Below, piece by piece: positions 1 through 9,293 of a stretch of 32,536 nt of DNA. The notes under the pieces are model-generated. The model was not told the DNA's origin. It searched no databases and saw only the letters and a list, made by a program, of their open reading frames with translations. The DNA comes from Candidatus Omnitrophota bacterium. GTDB lineage: Bacteria > Omnitrophota > Gorgyraeia > Aquiviventales > Aquiviventaceae. The first letter of the stretch is position 1, and each line of letters starts with the position of its first letter. The translations under genes were made by a program, and so were the position numbers. The stretch lies in contig JAUYPJ010000003.1 of NCBI GenBank assembly GCA_030697665.1, forward strand, positions 1-32,536, written 5' to 3'.

Positions 1-837
1 CGCGACATCATCCTCTCGATGGAGGAGATGGGCATCGGGATCGAGTACTCCCACCACGAAGCGGCTCCATCCCAGCACGAGATCGACTTCCGCTACACCG
101 ATGCGCTCACGATGGCGGACAACGTGATGACGTACCGGCTGGTGGTCAAAGAGATCGCCTTCAAGCACGGCGTCTACGCCAGCTTCATGCCCAAGCCGCT
201 CGCGGATCGCAACGGCTCCGGCATGCACGTGAACATGTCGCTCTTCACCGGCGAGCGCAACGCCTTCTTTGATGAGAAGGATCCGCTCCACCTGTCGAAG
301 GTCGCCAAGCAGTTCATGGCGGGCATCCTCGCGCGCGCGCCGGAGATGACGCTCGTGCTGAACCAGTGGGTCAACTCGTACAAGCGCCTCGTGCCGGGCT
401 ACGAAGCGCCGGTCTACGTGACGTGGGCGCAGCGCAACCGCTCTGATCTGATCCGCATTCCGATGTACAAGCCGGGGAAGGAGGCCTCGGCCCGCATCGA
501 GCTGCGTTCCCCCGATCCGGCGTGCAATCCCTACCTCGTGTTCAGCGTGATCCTGGCGGCCGGCTTAGAGGGGGTTGAGGAGCGGCTTCCGCTCCCGGAG
601 CCTACCGAGGAGAATGCGCTGAAGCTCACAGAGGCGGAGCGGACCAGGCGCGGGATCGCGATGTTGCCGGGAAGCCTCGGCGAGGCGATTACGCTGGCGA
701 GGGAGAGCAAGTTCCTGCGGCGGGCCTTGGGCGAGCACGTCTTCCAGTTGTTCCTCCAGAACAAGCGGATCGAGCACGAGCGCTTTCGCCGCACCCTCAC
801 CGACTACGAGATCAAGACCTACCTCCCCCTCCTCTAG
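1..837 (+). CDS. glnA: Glutamine synthetase type I, 3' part (partial)
   Basis: C-terminal part of glutamine synthetase (ATP-dependent glutamate + ammonia to glutamine, cytoplasmic). The frame is open from the first base, so the true start lies outside the window; 278 residues are visible. The catalytic-domain signatures are clear: the HHEAAPSQHEID segment with metal-binding Glu and His, NGSGMHVNMSL around the ATP/glutamate site, the NSYKRLVPGYEAP loop, and RIELRSPDPACNPYL near the end. The stretch where proteobacterial enzymes carry the adenylylated Tyr reads NALKLTEAERTRRG, without that Tyr, so control by adenylylation is unlikely and the gene resembles the GSI-alpha group. It converges on lpxB; its stop codon is the outer end of a 17-bp inverted repeat. 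Confidence 0.95.
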   Translation, partial: RDIILSMEEMGIGIEYSHHEAAPSQHEIDFRYTDALTMADNVMTYRLVVKEIAFKHGVYASFMPKPLADRNGSGMHVNMSLFTGERNAFFDEKDPLHLSKVAKQFMAGILARAPEMTLVLNQWVNSYKRLVPGYEAPVYVTWAQRNRSDLIRIPMYKPGKEASARIELRSPDPACNPYLVFSVILAAGLEGVEERLPLPEPTEENALKLTEAERTRRGIAMLPGSLGEAITLARESKFLRRALGEHVFQLFLQNKRIEHERFRRTLTDYEIKTYLPLL

Positions 838-917
838 CGTACAGCGTTCAGCGTAGAGCGTTCAGAAGAACCTGTTAATGCTTCCCCTGAACGCTGTACG
901 CTATCCGCTGAACGCTA
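835..917. repeat. Large inverted repeat built on the glnA stop codon
   Basis: A perfect 17-bp inverted repeat: TAGCGTACAGCGTTCAG at 835-851 and its complement at 887-903. The left arm begins with the glnA TAG stop. Further copies of the unit AGCGTTCAG lie at 857-866 and, inverted, at 908-917. A 35-base loop separates the main arms. Position between convergent genes fits a bidirectional terminator, but there is no T-tract; it also looks like one of the gene-end palindromes seen elsewhere in the window. Confidence 0.7.
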
Positions 918-943
918 GATTCGGAGTTCTTCCAACACGACAC

Positions 944-1023
944 GGGCGGCGCGCTCGTCCCTCAGCCTTCGGCTTCGGGATTCCCTCGCTGAGGGATCCC
1001 GAGCGGTAGCGAGGGAACCGCCC
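944..1023. repeat. Palindromic element abutting the lpxB stop codon
   Basis: Outer arms GGGCGG (944-949) and CCGCCC (1018-1023) end directly against the lpxB stop. Inside are helices that exclude one another: TCCCTCAGC (958-966) with 988-996, TCCCTCGCT (982-990) with 1008-1016, and CGGGAT (976-981) with 996-1001. The motif TCCCGAGCGGTAGCGAGGGA is close to TCCCGAGCGAAGCGAGGGA in the repeats after tRNA-Ser(GGA) and tRNA-Ser(GCU), so these belong to one family. Confidence 0.6.
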
Positions 1024-2160
1024 CTACCTGGTTAGCATGTCCAGCACCACATCAGCTGCTCGCTCAACCGCGCCAGGCGGGCCAAGCTGCTCCCGTATAG
1101 CTCGCAAGCCTCCCTTCATGGTCTCGCAACGGGCCTCGTCCCGTAGCAGGTCCACGATCGCCGCGGCGATGGCGGCGGGGGTGGCGCGGTGCTGCACGAG
1201 CTCAGGGACGACCGCGCGCCCCGCCACCACGTTGACCATGGCGATGTGCGGCGTGCGGATGACGACGCGCGCGGCCAGATAGGTCGGCCACGACGTCCGA
1301 TACACCACGACCATCGGCAGCTCGCACAGGGCGGCATCAAGCGTCGCGGTGCCCGAGGCGACGACGGCCGCCTCCATGACCTGCAAAGCGTCGTAGACGG
1401 ATCCGTTCGCCACCCGCACCTCGACCCCGGCATGTGTCAGGAAGGAGGCGAGCGTCTCCGAGGCGATGGCCGAAGCCTTGGGGAGCAGGAACTGGACGCC
1501 CGGCATCCGCCAGGCGATGCGCCTGGCGGAGGCAAGCATCAGCGGCAGGTGGCGCGCCAGCTCCCGTTCGCGTGAGCCTGGCAGCAAACCGACCGTCCTC
1601 CTCCAGGGGTTGAGGCCGAACGCTTTTCCGGCGGCTTCCGGCTGGAGCGTGGGCTGGACCTGGTCGATGAGGGGGTGACCCACCCAGGTGACCGCAATCC
1701 CCTCTCGTTGGTAGAACGCCTCCTCAAACGGGAAGAACACGATCATCCGATCGACGTAGCGTCGGATGTAGCGAAGCCGCCATCGCCCCCACGCCCACAC
1801 CTGCGGGCTGATGTAGTAGAGGACCGGGATCTGATGTCGCTTGACCAGCGGGGCGATGACCGGAAGGTTGAAGTCACCGAAGTCGACCAGGATCGCTGCA
1901 TCGGGCCGGTGCGCGCTCAGGTGCTCCCTGAGCAGCCGCGCGGCCCGGGTGAGCCGGCCGAGATGGCGCGCGGCATCAAACGGCCCGATCGCCGCCGCCT
2001 TGGTGAGATCCTCCAGCAGCCTGACGCCGGCCCGAGCCATGGCGGGGCCGCCGAGGCCGGTGAAGGTCAGCGCAGGACTGCGGAGGCGGAGCGCTTCAAC
2101 GAGGCGCGCCGCGTGCACATCTCCCGAGGGATCACCTGCAACGAGGCAGATGGATGCCAT
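1024..2160 (-). CDS. lpxB: Lipid-A-disaccharide synthase
   Basis: GT19 enzyme that joins UDP-2,3-diacylglucosamine and lipid X into the lipid A disaccharide at the inner face of the cytoplasmic membrane. The 378-residue protein has the family landmarks in order: AGDPSGDVHAARL at the N terminus, VDFGDFNL, YYISPQVWAWG, FPFE, VGHPL, LLPGSRERE, ASGTATLDAAL and NVVAGRAVVPELVQ. I place the start at the ATG at 2160 because the protein then begins MASICLVAGDPSGD as in the family; a longer TTG-initiated frame (to 2232) only adds translated intergenic repeat. No clear Shine-Dalgarno is visible. It lies 68 bases downstream of the oxidoreductase gene on the same strand, presumably one lipid A operon. Confidence 0.95.
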   Translation of the reverse strand: MASICLVAGDPSGDVHAARLVEALRLRSPALTFTGLGGPAMARAGVRLLEDLTKAAAIGPFDAARHLGRLTRAARLLREHLSAHRPDAAILVDFGDFNLPVIAPLVKRHQIPVLYYISPQVWAWGRWRLRYIRRYVDRMIVFFPFEEAFYQREGIAVTWVGHPLIDQVQPTLQPEAAGKAFGLNPWRRTVGLLPGSRERELARHLPLMLASARRIAWRMPGVQFLLPKASAIASETLASFLTHAGVEVRVANGSVYDALQVMEAAVVASGTATLDAALCELPMVVVYRTSWPTYLAARVVIRTPHIAMVNVVAGRAVVPELVQHRATPAAIAAAIVDLLRDEARCETMKGGLRAIREQLGPPGAVERAADVVLDMLTR

Positions 2161-2182
2161 GTGACACTCAGGCAGCCTACAC

Positions 2183-2266
2183 GTTCGTCCACAGTCGACA
2201 GTCCACGGTCCACAGTATAAGGAAGATCTCAATGGTGGACGGTGGACGGTGGACGGTGGACGGTTT
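2183..2266. repeat. Short repeat cluster of the AGTCSAY / TGGACGG type
   Basis: The spacer between the oxidoreductase and lpxB holds the phrase CAGTCGACAGTCCACGGTC followed, after about 20 bases, by four copies of GGTGGAC(G) in the opposite sense, so the two halves can pair imperfectly. The repeats run into the oxidoreductase frame and encode its last residues (TVHRPPSTVHH). A variant with T for C (AGTCCATAGTCGATAGTCC) precedes serS. Confidence 0.7.
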
Positions 2267-3191
2267 TTCGAGAGCGGCGCATGGCCTGCTCGATCCGCAG
2301 GGCGAGCGCCAGGGCCGCGCGGCCGTCCGCTCCAGAGATGGCCGGGGGTCGCTTGCGTCTGATGGCGCGGACAAACGAGGCCAGCTCGTCTTGGAGCGGC
2401 GGGCGCTGGTTGACCGGCAACTTGACGCGGTGAACGCTCCTCTCCACCCGTCGGGCCAACTCCACGTCCTGGGTCTTAAAGTCGATGGAGAGGTAGCGGT
2501 CTTTCTGGAACACGCGGATGCGCCGCAGCATCTCATCGCTGATGCGGCTGGCCGTCACGTTGGCGACGCATCCTGAGGCGAAGACCAGCCGGGCGTTGGC
2601 GATGTCTTCGCTGGGGGACAGGACCGGAACTCCCAGCGCCTCCACGCGGGTCACGCGGGATCGCACCAGCCAGAGCAGGAGGTCCAGGTCATGGATCATG
2701 ACGTCCAGGATGACGCTGACATCGGTTCCCCGGAACGGGTAGGGTGAGAGCCGGTGGACTTCGATGAAGCGCGGGTGGGTCAGGTGGTGCTTCGCCGCGC
2801 GGATCGCCGCGTTGAACCGTTCGACGTGGCCGATGTGCAAGACGCAGCCGCCTTGCGCGGCCGTGCGGATCAGCGCGTCCGCGTGGGCCAAGGAGGTCGC
2901 AATGGGCTTCTCGATCAGCAGATGGATCCCCTGGCGCAGCAGCGGCAGCCCAATGCTCGCATGGAGGCTGGTGGGCACCGCCAGGCTGACGGCCTCCACG
3001 GACCCCATGAGGTCATGGTAGTCCGTCAGGGCCTGACAGCGCAGCGTGTGAGCGAGCATCGTGGCGCGGGTGGCGTCAGCGTCGCAGACCGCCACTAGGC
3101 GCACCCCAGGCATTGAGGCGTAGATCTCGGCGTGGCGTCTGCCCAGGTGGCCAACGCCCACCACGCCCACACGAAGCGGAGCCGTCGGCAT
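2229..3191 (-). CDS. Gfo/Idh/MocA-family oxidoreductase (lipid A operon)
   Basis: NAD(P)-dependent sugar dehydrogenase family, 320 residues. The N-terminal Rossmann fold is marked by VGVVGVGHLGRRHAE and the family active-site segment by LIEKPIATS (catalytic Lys), followed by GHVERFNAA and the C-terminal sheet domain (DVMIHDLDLLLW with the conserved His). Its place directly upstream of lpxB and divergent from an MsbA-type exporter suggests lipid A precursor chemistry; a GnnA-like UDP-GlcNAc 3-dehydrogenase is the obvious candidate, but no GnnB-type aminotransferase is in the window, so this is inference. The last 12 or so residues are encoded by the intergenic repeat and probably are not native. 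Confidence 0.85.
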   Translation of the reverse strand: MPTAPLRVGVVGVGHLGRRHAEIYASMPGVRLVAVCDADATRATMLAHTLRCQALTDYHDLMGSVEAVSLAVPTSLHASIGLPLLRQGIHLLIEKPIATSLAHADALIRTAAQGGCVLHIGHVERFNAAIRAAKHHLTHPRFIEVHRLSPYPFRGTDVSVILDVMIHDLDLLLWLVRSRVTRVEALGVPVLSPSEDIANARLVFASGCVANVTASRISDEMLRRIRVFQKDRYLSIDFKTQDVELARRVERSVHRVKLPVNQRPPLQDELASFVRAIRRKRPPAISGADGRAALALALRIEQAMRRSRKTVHRPPSTVHH

Positions 3192-3218
3192 CGTCGGGGG
3201 TGAGTCTAACAGACGGCC

Positions 3219-3247
3219 TTGTGTGAAGTCAACTTGCGTGGTACAAT
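3219..3247 (+). promoter_or_regulatory. Promoter of the msbA-rpsB run, near-leaderless
   Basis: TTGTGT (3219-3224), 17-base spacer, TACAAT (3242-3247), with TG one base upstream of the -10 (extended -10). Transcription should begin about 7 bases further, at or just before the ATG at 3257, and no Shine-Dalgarno exists in the gap. Confidence 0.65.
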
Positions 3248-3256
3248 ATCCCGCTT

Positions 3257-5068
3257 ATGGCGACCTATTTCCGACTCCTCCGCTACCTAAAGCCCCATCT
3301 GAGGGTCTTCTGGCTGGCCATCGGTTGCATGGCGGTCTCCGGCCTCCTCAACGGCGTCCAGCTCGGCGCGATCTTCCCCCTGGCGGACCGGATCGTGACG
3401 AATCGGGCGATCCCGGCCCCCGCGTGGCTGCCGGCGTGGTTGGAGGGCGTCGTCGGCTGGCTCAACGCCATTGAGCCGCTCTCCGTGCTGACCCTCTTCG
3501 GCCTGGCCATTCCCCTCCTCTTCTTTGTAAAAGGGCTCTTTGATATCTGGCAGTCGTTCTACATGAACGATGCGGCGCAGCGGGTCATCCGCGATCTGCG
3601 CCAGGCGCTGTTCGACCGGTTCATGGGGTTGTCGCTGGACTACCACCACAAATCCTCCACGGGCGTCATGATGTCCCGCATCCTGTACGACACCGGCATC
3701 ATTCAGAACTCCATGACCGAGGGGCTCACCGATCTCGTCTTTCAGGGCTTCCAGGTGCTCATGTTCCTGTCGATCGCCCTGGCCATCAACTGGAAGCTGT
3801 CGCTCATCGTCTGCGTGATCGTGCCGCTGATCGCCTGGCCGATCGGGCGGGTCGGACGGCTGCTCAAGAAGTTCTCGCAGCAAGGCCAGACGGTGATGGG
3901 ACAGCTCAATACGACGATCCTGGAGTCCCTGGCGGGGATCCCCGTCATCCAGGCGTTCCTCATCGAGCCGGTGGTCCGCAAGCAGTTTGCCGACCGCAAC
4001 CTGCACGCCTACCGCATCACGCGGAAGATGCAGAAACGGATGCTCGCCCTCTCTCCCCTGACCGAGTTTATCGGGGCCTGCGGCGGGGCGTTCGTCTTCT
4101 GGTATGGGGGCCGGAAGGTCCTGTCGGATCAGATCACCCTCGGGACCTTTTTGGCGTTCCTGCTGGCTATGCTTTCGCTGCTGCGGCCGTTCAAACGGCT
4201 GGCGCGACTGCACGGCATCAACCAGCAGGCCCTCGCCTCAGCGGAGCGGGTGTTCGAGGTGCTGGATACCTCCTCCAGCGTGGTCGAGCACACCAAGGCC
4301 AGGATCCTGCCCCCATTTCACCGCGAGATTGTCTACGAGCACGTCTCGTTTCACTACGACTCCCAGCCGGCGCTGCGCGACCTCTCCCTGAGGATTCCCT
4401 TTGGGGAAACGATCGCGTTGGTGGGGCCCAGTGGAGGAGGCAAGACGACCCTCGTGAACCTCCTCCCGCGCTTTTACGATCCCAGCGCCGGACGGATCAA
4501 GATCGACGGCTTGGATCTCCGGCACGTCACGTTGGCCTCGCTGCGCGGCCAGGTGGGCCTGGTGACCCAGGAGACGTTCCTGTTCAACGACACCGTGCGG
4601 GCCAACATCGCCGTCGGCAAGCCGGCGGCTGAGCTGGCGCAGATCATCCACGCGGCCAAGATGGCCAACGCCCATGGTTTCATCAGCAAGCTCCCGAAGG
4701 GCTACGACACGGTCATCGGCGAGCGGGGCGATCGGCTCTCCGGCGGGGAACGCCAGCGGCTGGCGATTGCCCGCGCCCTCCTCAAGGACCCGCCGATCCT
4801 CATTTGTGACGAAGCCACCAGCCAGCTCGATGCGCAGTCCGAGCACCTCATTGCCGAAGTCTTCGAGCCGTTGAAGGGGAGCCGGACGGTCGTGCTGATT
4901 GCGCATCGGCTCTCCACGGTCCGACTGGCCGACCGGATCGTGTTGATTCAGGAAGGGCGCATTGTGGAGCAGGGCAGCCACGAGGAGCTCCTGGACAAGA
5001 GCCCGCTCTACAAGCGATTCTGCGAGTTGCAGCTCATGCACCCGGCGGCGGCGATCCAGCCGTCATAA
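3257..5068 (+). CDS. msbA: MsbA-type ABC exporter (lipid A flippase candidate)
   Basis: Type IV ABC half-transporter of 603 residues, the usual MsbA size: an N-terminal six-helix membrane domain (about residues 15-330) fused to a nucleotide-binding domain. The NBD shows Walker A GPSGGGKTT near residue 391, a Q-loop VTQETFLFND, the signature LSGGERQRLAIARALL near 494, Walker B LICDEATSQLD and the switch His in IAHRLST. Lipid A-core export is inferred from the divergent lpxB/oxidoreductase pair; other substrates are possible for this family. The start is set by the protein alignment and by a promoter whose -10 ends 9 bases upstream, leaving no room for a ribosome-binding site. rpsB follows after about 40 bases. 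Confidence 0.88.
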   Translation: MATYFRLLRYLKPHLRVFWLAIGCMAVSGLLNGVQLGAIFPLADRIVTNRAIPAPAWLPAWLEGVVGWLNAIEPLSVLTLFGLAIPLLFFVKGLFDIWQSFYMNDAAQRVIRDLRQALFDRFMGLSLDYHHKSSTGVMMSRILYDTGIIQNSMTEGLTDLVFQGFQVLMFLSIALAINWKLSLIVCVIVPLIAWPIGRVGRLLKKFSQQGQTVMGQLNTTILESLAGIPVIQAFLIEPVVRKQFADRNLHAYRITRKMQKRMLALSPLTEFIGACGGAFVFWYGGRKVLSDQITLGTFLAFLLAMLSLLRPFKRLARLHGINQQALASAERVFEVLDTSSSVVEHTKARILPPFHREIVYEHVSFHYDSQPALRDLSLRIPFGETIALVGPSGGGKTTLVNLLPRFYDPSAGRIKIDGLDLRHVTLASLRGQVGLVTQETFLFNDTVRANIAVGKPAAELAQIIHAAKMANAHGFISKLPKGYDTVIGERGDRLSGGERQRLAIARALLKDPPILICDEATSQLDAQSEHLIAEVFEPLKGSRTVVLIAHRLSTVRLADRIVLIQEGRIVEQGSHEELLDKSPLYKRFCELQLMHPAAAIQPS

Positions 5069-5109
5069 GTTTCGCTTCGCAACAGATCTCAACAGAGCAC
5101 GATGCGGTG

Positions 5110-5917
5110 ATGGCGACGACACTGGTGAAGCAGTTGTTGGAGGCGGGGGTGCATTTCGGGCACCAGACCAAGCGCTGGAATCCGAAGATGAAGCGGTTCA
5201 TCTTCGGCAGCCGCTCAGGCATCTACATCATCGACCTGGAGCAAACGGAGCGGTCTCTGCAGTCGGCCTGCGCCTTCCTCGAGGACCTCGCCGCCGCAGG
5301 CCGCCTGGTCTTGTTCGTCGGCACCAAGAAGCAGGCCAAGGCGATCCTCGAAGCGCAGGCCACGCGCGCGGGGATGCCGTACGTGATCAACCGCTGGTTG
5401 GGGGGCACCCTGACCAACTTCCAGACGATCAAGGGCAACATCGACCGCATGCGGGAGCTCCGCCGCCAGAAGGAGAGCGGGTTCTTTGAGCGCCTCTCGA
5501 AGAAAGACGCCAAGCGGCTCACGCGCCAGTTGGAGCGGCTGGAGGAGCACTTCAGCGGGCTGGCGACGATCGACCGGCTGCCAGGCTGTCTCTTCGTCGT
5601 GGATACCAAACGTGAAGAGATCGCCGTGCTGGAAGCCAGCCGTCTCCACATTCCCATCGTCGCCGTCTGCGACACGAACGCCGATCCCGATCTCATCGCC
5701 TACCCCATTCCGGGCAATGACGACGCCCTCCGGTCGATTCAGCTGATTGCCTCCATCGTCGCTGATCGCGTGCTGGCTGGACGACGCCGCTTTGAAGCGA
5801 CCCAGCCGCTGCCGGAAGGGGTCGGTCCACCGGAGAAGGGCCCGACGAATGGACAGGCGCCGTCCGGGGTCCAGGGCGTCGAGCCGGCCACCGTCGAGGG
5901 GGACGCGAAGCCCAAGG

Positions 5918-5925
<8 letters not shown>
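5110..5925 (+). CDS. rpsB: 30S ribosomal protein S2
   Basis: Small-subunit protein S2, 271 residues. Highly conserved segments are present: [25 protein letters not shown] at the N terminus (given here only as position 8-32), [23 protein letters not shown] and the C-terminal [23 protein letters not shown]. The last 45 or so residues form a Pro/Gly/Glu-rich tail beyond the normal S2 core. A GTG lies one codon upstream of the ATG chosen; the ATG gives the usual [13 protein letters not shown] start. The end overlaps the tsf start by 8 bases, the classic rpsB-tsf pair. No rpsB leader motif is apparent, and co-transcription with the upstream exporter is likely. Confidence 0.97.
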
Positions 5926-7461
<1,536 letters not shown>

Positions 7462-7469
<8 letters not shown>

Positions 7470-8025
7470 CCTCCAGACCCTCTCGAAAGAGAGCGAAGAG
7501 AAGATGAAGCGCGTGATCACGACCGTCACGCGCGAGTTGACGGAGATCCGCGGAGGACGGGCGACCCCGTCGCTTGTGGAACACGTCGTCGTCGATTACT
7601 ACGGGGCGGCGACGCCGCTGCGGCAGTTGGCGGCCATCACCGCCCCTGAGCCGCACCTGCTGATCATCCAGCCGTGGGATGGGAAGGTGGCCCCTGAGAT
7701 CGACAAGGCGATCCAGAAAGCCTCCCTGGGCGTCACGCCGGTGCTGGATGGAAAGCTCATCCGGGTGCCGATCCCTCCCCTGACGGGAGAGCGGCGGGAG
7801 GAGCTGACGAAGTTGGCTCATAAGATGGCGGAGGAAGGGCGCGTCCACATCCGCACGATTCGGCGCGATGCCAACGAGGCGGTCAAACAGCTCAAGACGG
7901 GCAAGCAGGTCAGCGAGGACGACGCCTTCGCCTCCCAAGAGCAGATTCAGAAGCTGACCGACCGCTACATCGAGCAGATCAACGCGCTCGTCAAAGCCAA
8001 AGAGCACGAGCTGCAGAGCCCCTAA
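7462..8025 (+). CDS. frr: Ribosome recycling factor
   Basis: RRF of 187 residues, the usual length; with EF-G it splits post-termination ribosomes. Family segments: ELTEIRGGRATPSLVEHVVVDYYG, then PWDGKVAPEIDKAIQKASLG, IPPLTGERREEL, and the C-terminal helix with RRDANEAVKQL and DRYIEQINALVKAKEHEL. The start ATG at 7462 lies at the edge of the palindromic insert; the AGGTGG just upstream, provided by the insert's right arm, is the only candidate ribosome-binding site. It is the last gene of the rpsB-tsf-pyrH-frr run and is followed by a terminator hairpin. Confidence 0.96.
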
Positions 8026-8070
8026 CGGCACCGTTTGTCCTGACGCGCCCGTCGGTGTTGCCCGCAACCT

Positions 8071-8096
8071 GCCCGCCTCTTCCGGCGGGCGCTTTG
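8071..8096 (+). terminator. Rho-independent-type terminator after frr
   Basis: GCCCGCC (8071-8077), six-base loop, GGCGGGC (8084-8090), then GCTTTG. The T-run is short, so strength is uncertain. Confidence 0.55.
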
Positions 8097-8103
8097 CTAT
8101 AAT
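8095..8103 (+). promoter_or_regulatory. Extended -10 promoter for tRNA-Lys
   Basis: TGCTATAAT at 8095-8103, 42 bases before the tRNA 5' end. No convincing -35 at the expected place; the frr terminator overlaps it. Confidence 0.6.
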
Positions 8104-8145
8104 GGTGCCACAATCGTCCCGGAAGTCGATCGCTCTTTCACAATT

Positions 8146-8218
8146 GGGCCGCTAGCTCATCAGGCAGAGCAACAGCCTTTTAAGCTGTGGGTGCTGGGTT
8201 CGAGTCCCAGGCGGCCCA
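8146..8218 (+). tRNA. tRNA-Lys (anticodon TTT)
   Basis: Full cloverleaf: acceptor GGGCCGC/GCGGCCC, D arm with GCTC/GAGC, anticodon stem ACAGC/GCTGT with loop CTTTTAA, T arm CTGGG-TTCGAGT-CCCAG. Discriminator A at 8218, no encoded CCA. The discriminator base is also the first base of a 14-bp hairpin arm. Confidence 0.97.
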
Positions 8219-8470
8219 TCGAATTTCGCCCGCGGAGGATGGGCGAAATTCGATCCCGAAGCCGACCGGGATCAGTCAGGTCGGCTGAGGGAGTGGGTGC
8301 GAGTCCTCCCTCGACCTCCGGTCTCGGGACTCCCTTCGTCGACCCCACGTGCTTCGGTTTGCTTCGCAACCCGAAGCAAACCGTGTGGGGTGCCCGGCTC
8401 GGTCGTCCCTCGTCGGCTGCGCCGCCTCGGGATTTTGCCCCGCCGATGGCGGGGCTCAACAGGCGGCCCA
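8209..8470 (+). repeat. Structured element following tRNA-Lys, closed by a copy of the tRNA end
   Basis: The last ten bases of the tRNA, AGGCGGCCCA (8209-8218), recur at 8461-8470, 252 bases on. Between them lie a perfect 14-bp hairpin (8218-8231 with 8241-8254), a pair of interlocked helices (8252-8285), a long hairpin around CGGTTTGCTTCG / CGAAGCAAACCG (about 8343-8393) and CCCCGCC/GGCGGGG (about 8438-8455). The phrase CCCTCGACCTCCGGTCTCGGG is a variant of the one in the tRNA-Ser repeats. No protein is encoded. Confidence 0.6.
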
Positions 8471-8472
8471 AT

Positions 8473-8543
8473 ACTTTATCTTCGCGCTGGCGAAGATAAA
8501 GTGATCCCGAGCCGAACCGGGATCATCAAGGTTCGGCGAGGGA
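8473..8543. repeat. Second hairpin plus interlocked-helix module
   Basis: Perfect 13-bp hairpin (8473-8485 with 8490-8502), then GATCCCG (8503-8509) pairing with CGGGATC (8518-8524), and GCCGAACC (8511-8518) pairing with GGTTCGGC (8530-8537). The two latter helices cross, as in an H-type pseudoknot. Same layout as 8218-8292 with different hairpin sequence. Confidence 0.6.
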
Positions 8544-8582
8544 TAACCGACCAAGGCGTGAGTGACGCAGACGCAGACGCAG

Positions 8583-8840
8583 ATGTGGTACCTCTACGTC
8601 GCCCGATGTTCTGACAGCTCGCTCTATACCGGAATCACAACGAATCTGAAAAACCGCATCAAACGGCACAATGCAGGCCGAGGCTCAGTTTACGTTAGAA
8701 GCAAAGGCTCTGCCTCCATCATCTATACAGAGACGTGGCCTGACGAATCCACAGCCCGTCGGCGGGAGATTGAGGTCAAAGGGTGGAGTCGAGAGAAGAA
8801 GCTTGCTTTGATCCGTTCGGCAGTCTTGTCTGATGTCTGA
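8583..8840 (+). CDS. GIY-YIG domain protein (YhbQ/UPF0213-like)
   Basis: Small single-domain protein of 85 residues with the GIY-YIG nuclease fold: MWYLYVARCSDSSLYTGIT, the Arg in NLKNRIKRHNAG, and the Glu-bearing helix STARRREIEVKGWSREKKLALI. Proteins of this class have DNA- or repair-related nuclease activity in some cases; the cellular role is not established. The ATG at 8583 is preferred over the upstream GTG at 8562, which adds only residues from a GACGCA triplet repeat. The end overlaps the archease start by 8 bases. Confidence 0.85.
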   Translation: MWYLYVARCSDSSLYTGITTNLKNRIKRHNAGRGSVYVRSKGSASIIYTETWPDESTARRREIEVKGWSREKKLALIRSAVLSDV

Positions 8841-9258
8841 GCGCAAGGGGTACGAGTTCTTCGATCACACGGCCGATGTAGGCATCACGGCGACGGGGGA
8901 CACGCTGTCAGAGCTCTTCGTCCATCTCGCCCAGGGGCTCACGGAGCTCATCGCCGAGGAGAGCGACTTGAGACCTCAAGAGGCGCGATCGATTCAGTTG
9001 ACTGCGGAGGACGTCGAGTCGCTCCTTTTGATCTGGCTTCAGGAGCTGCTCTTTTGGTTTTCGACGGATCGGTTCTTACCGGTCCGCTACGAGTTGGACG
9101 AAACGACCCACACCGCTCTCCGGGGTACCGTGCGAGGAGACACGTTTGATCCGACGCGACATGCGCAGGGACGGGAAGTCAAGGCCATCACGCGTCATCT
9201 GCTTGAGGTGAAGCAGCGAGACGGCGTGTGGCATAGCCAGGTCATCGTTGATATCTGA
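8833..9258 (+). CDS. Archease, RtcB activation protein
   Basis: Archease promotes guanylylation and turnover of the RNA ligase RtcB. The 141-residue protein has the family marks: FFDHTADVGITA near the N terminus (metal-binding Asp), EDVESLLLIWLQELLFWFSTD in the middle, EVKAITRHLLEV and the invariant C-terminal VDI. It overlaps the GIY-YIG gene and would be expected next to rtcB; here rtcB begins about 1.95 kb further on, after a restriction-modification pair. A GATATC site covers the last codons. Confidence 0.93.
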   Translation: MSERKGYEFFDHTADVGITATGDTLSELFVHLAQGLTELIAEESDLRPQEARSIQLTAEDVESLLLIWLQELLFWFSTDRFLPVRYELDETTHTALRGTVRGDTFDPTRHAQGREVKAITRHLLEVKQRDGVWHSQVIVDI

Positions 9259-9293
9259 GCAGCGGTGAGGGGGAGCGATCAGGAAGACCCTCT

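Noticed and set aside
8221..8614. Open frames over the region after tRNA-Lys
   Set aside because: Present on both strands because the region is palindromic; encoded peptides are low-complexity.
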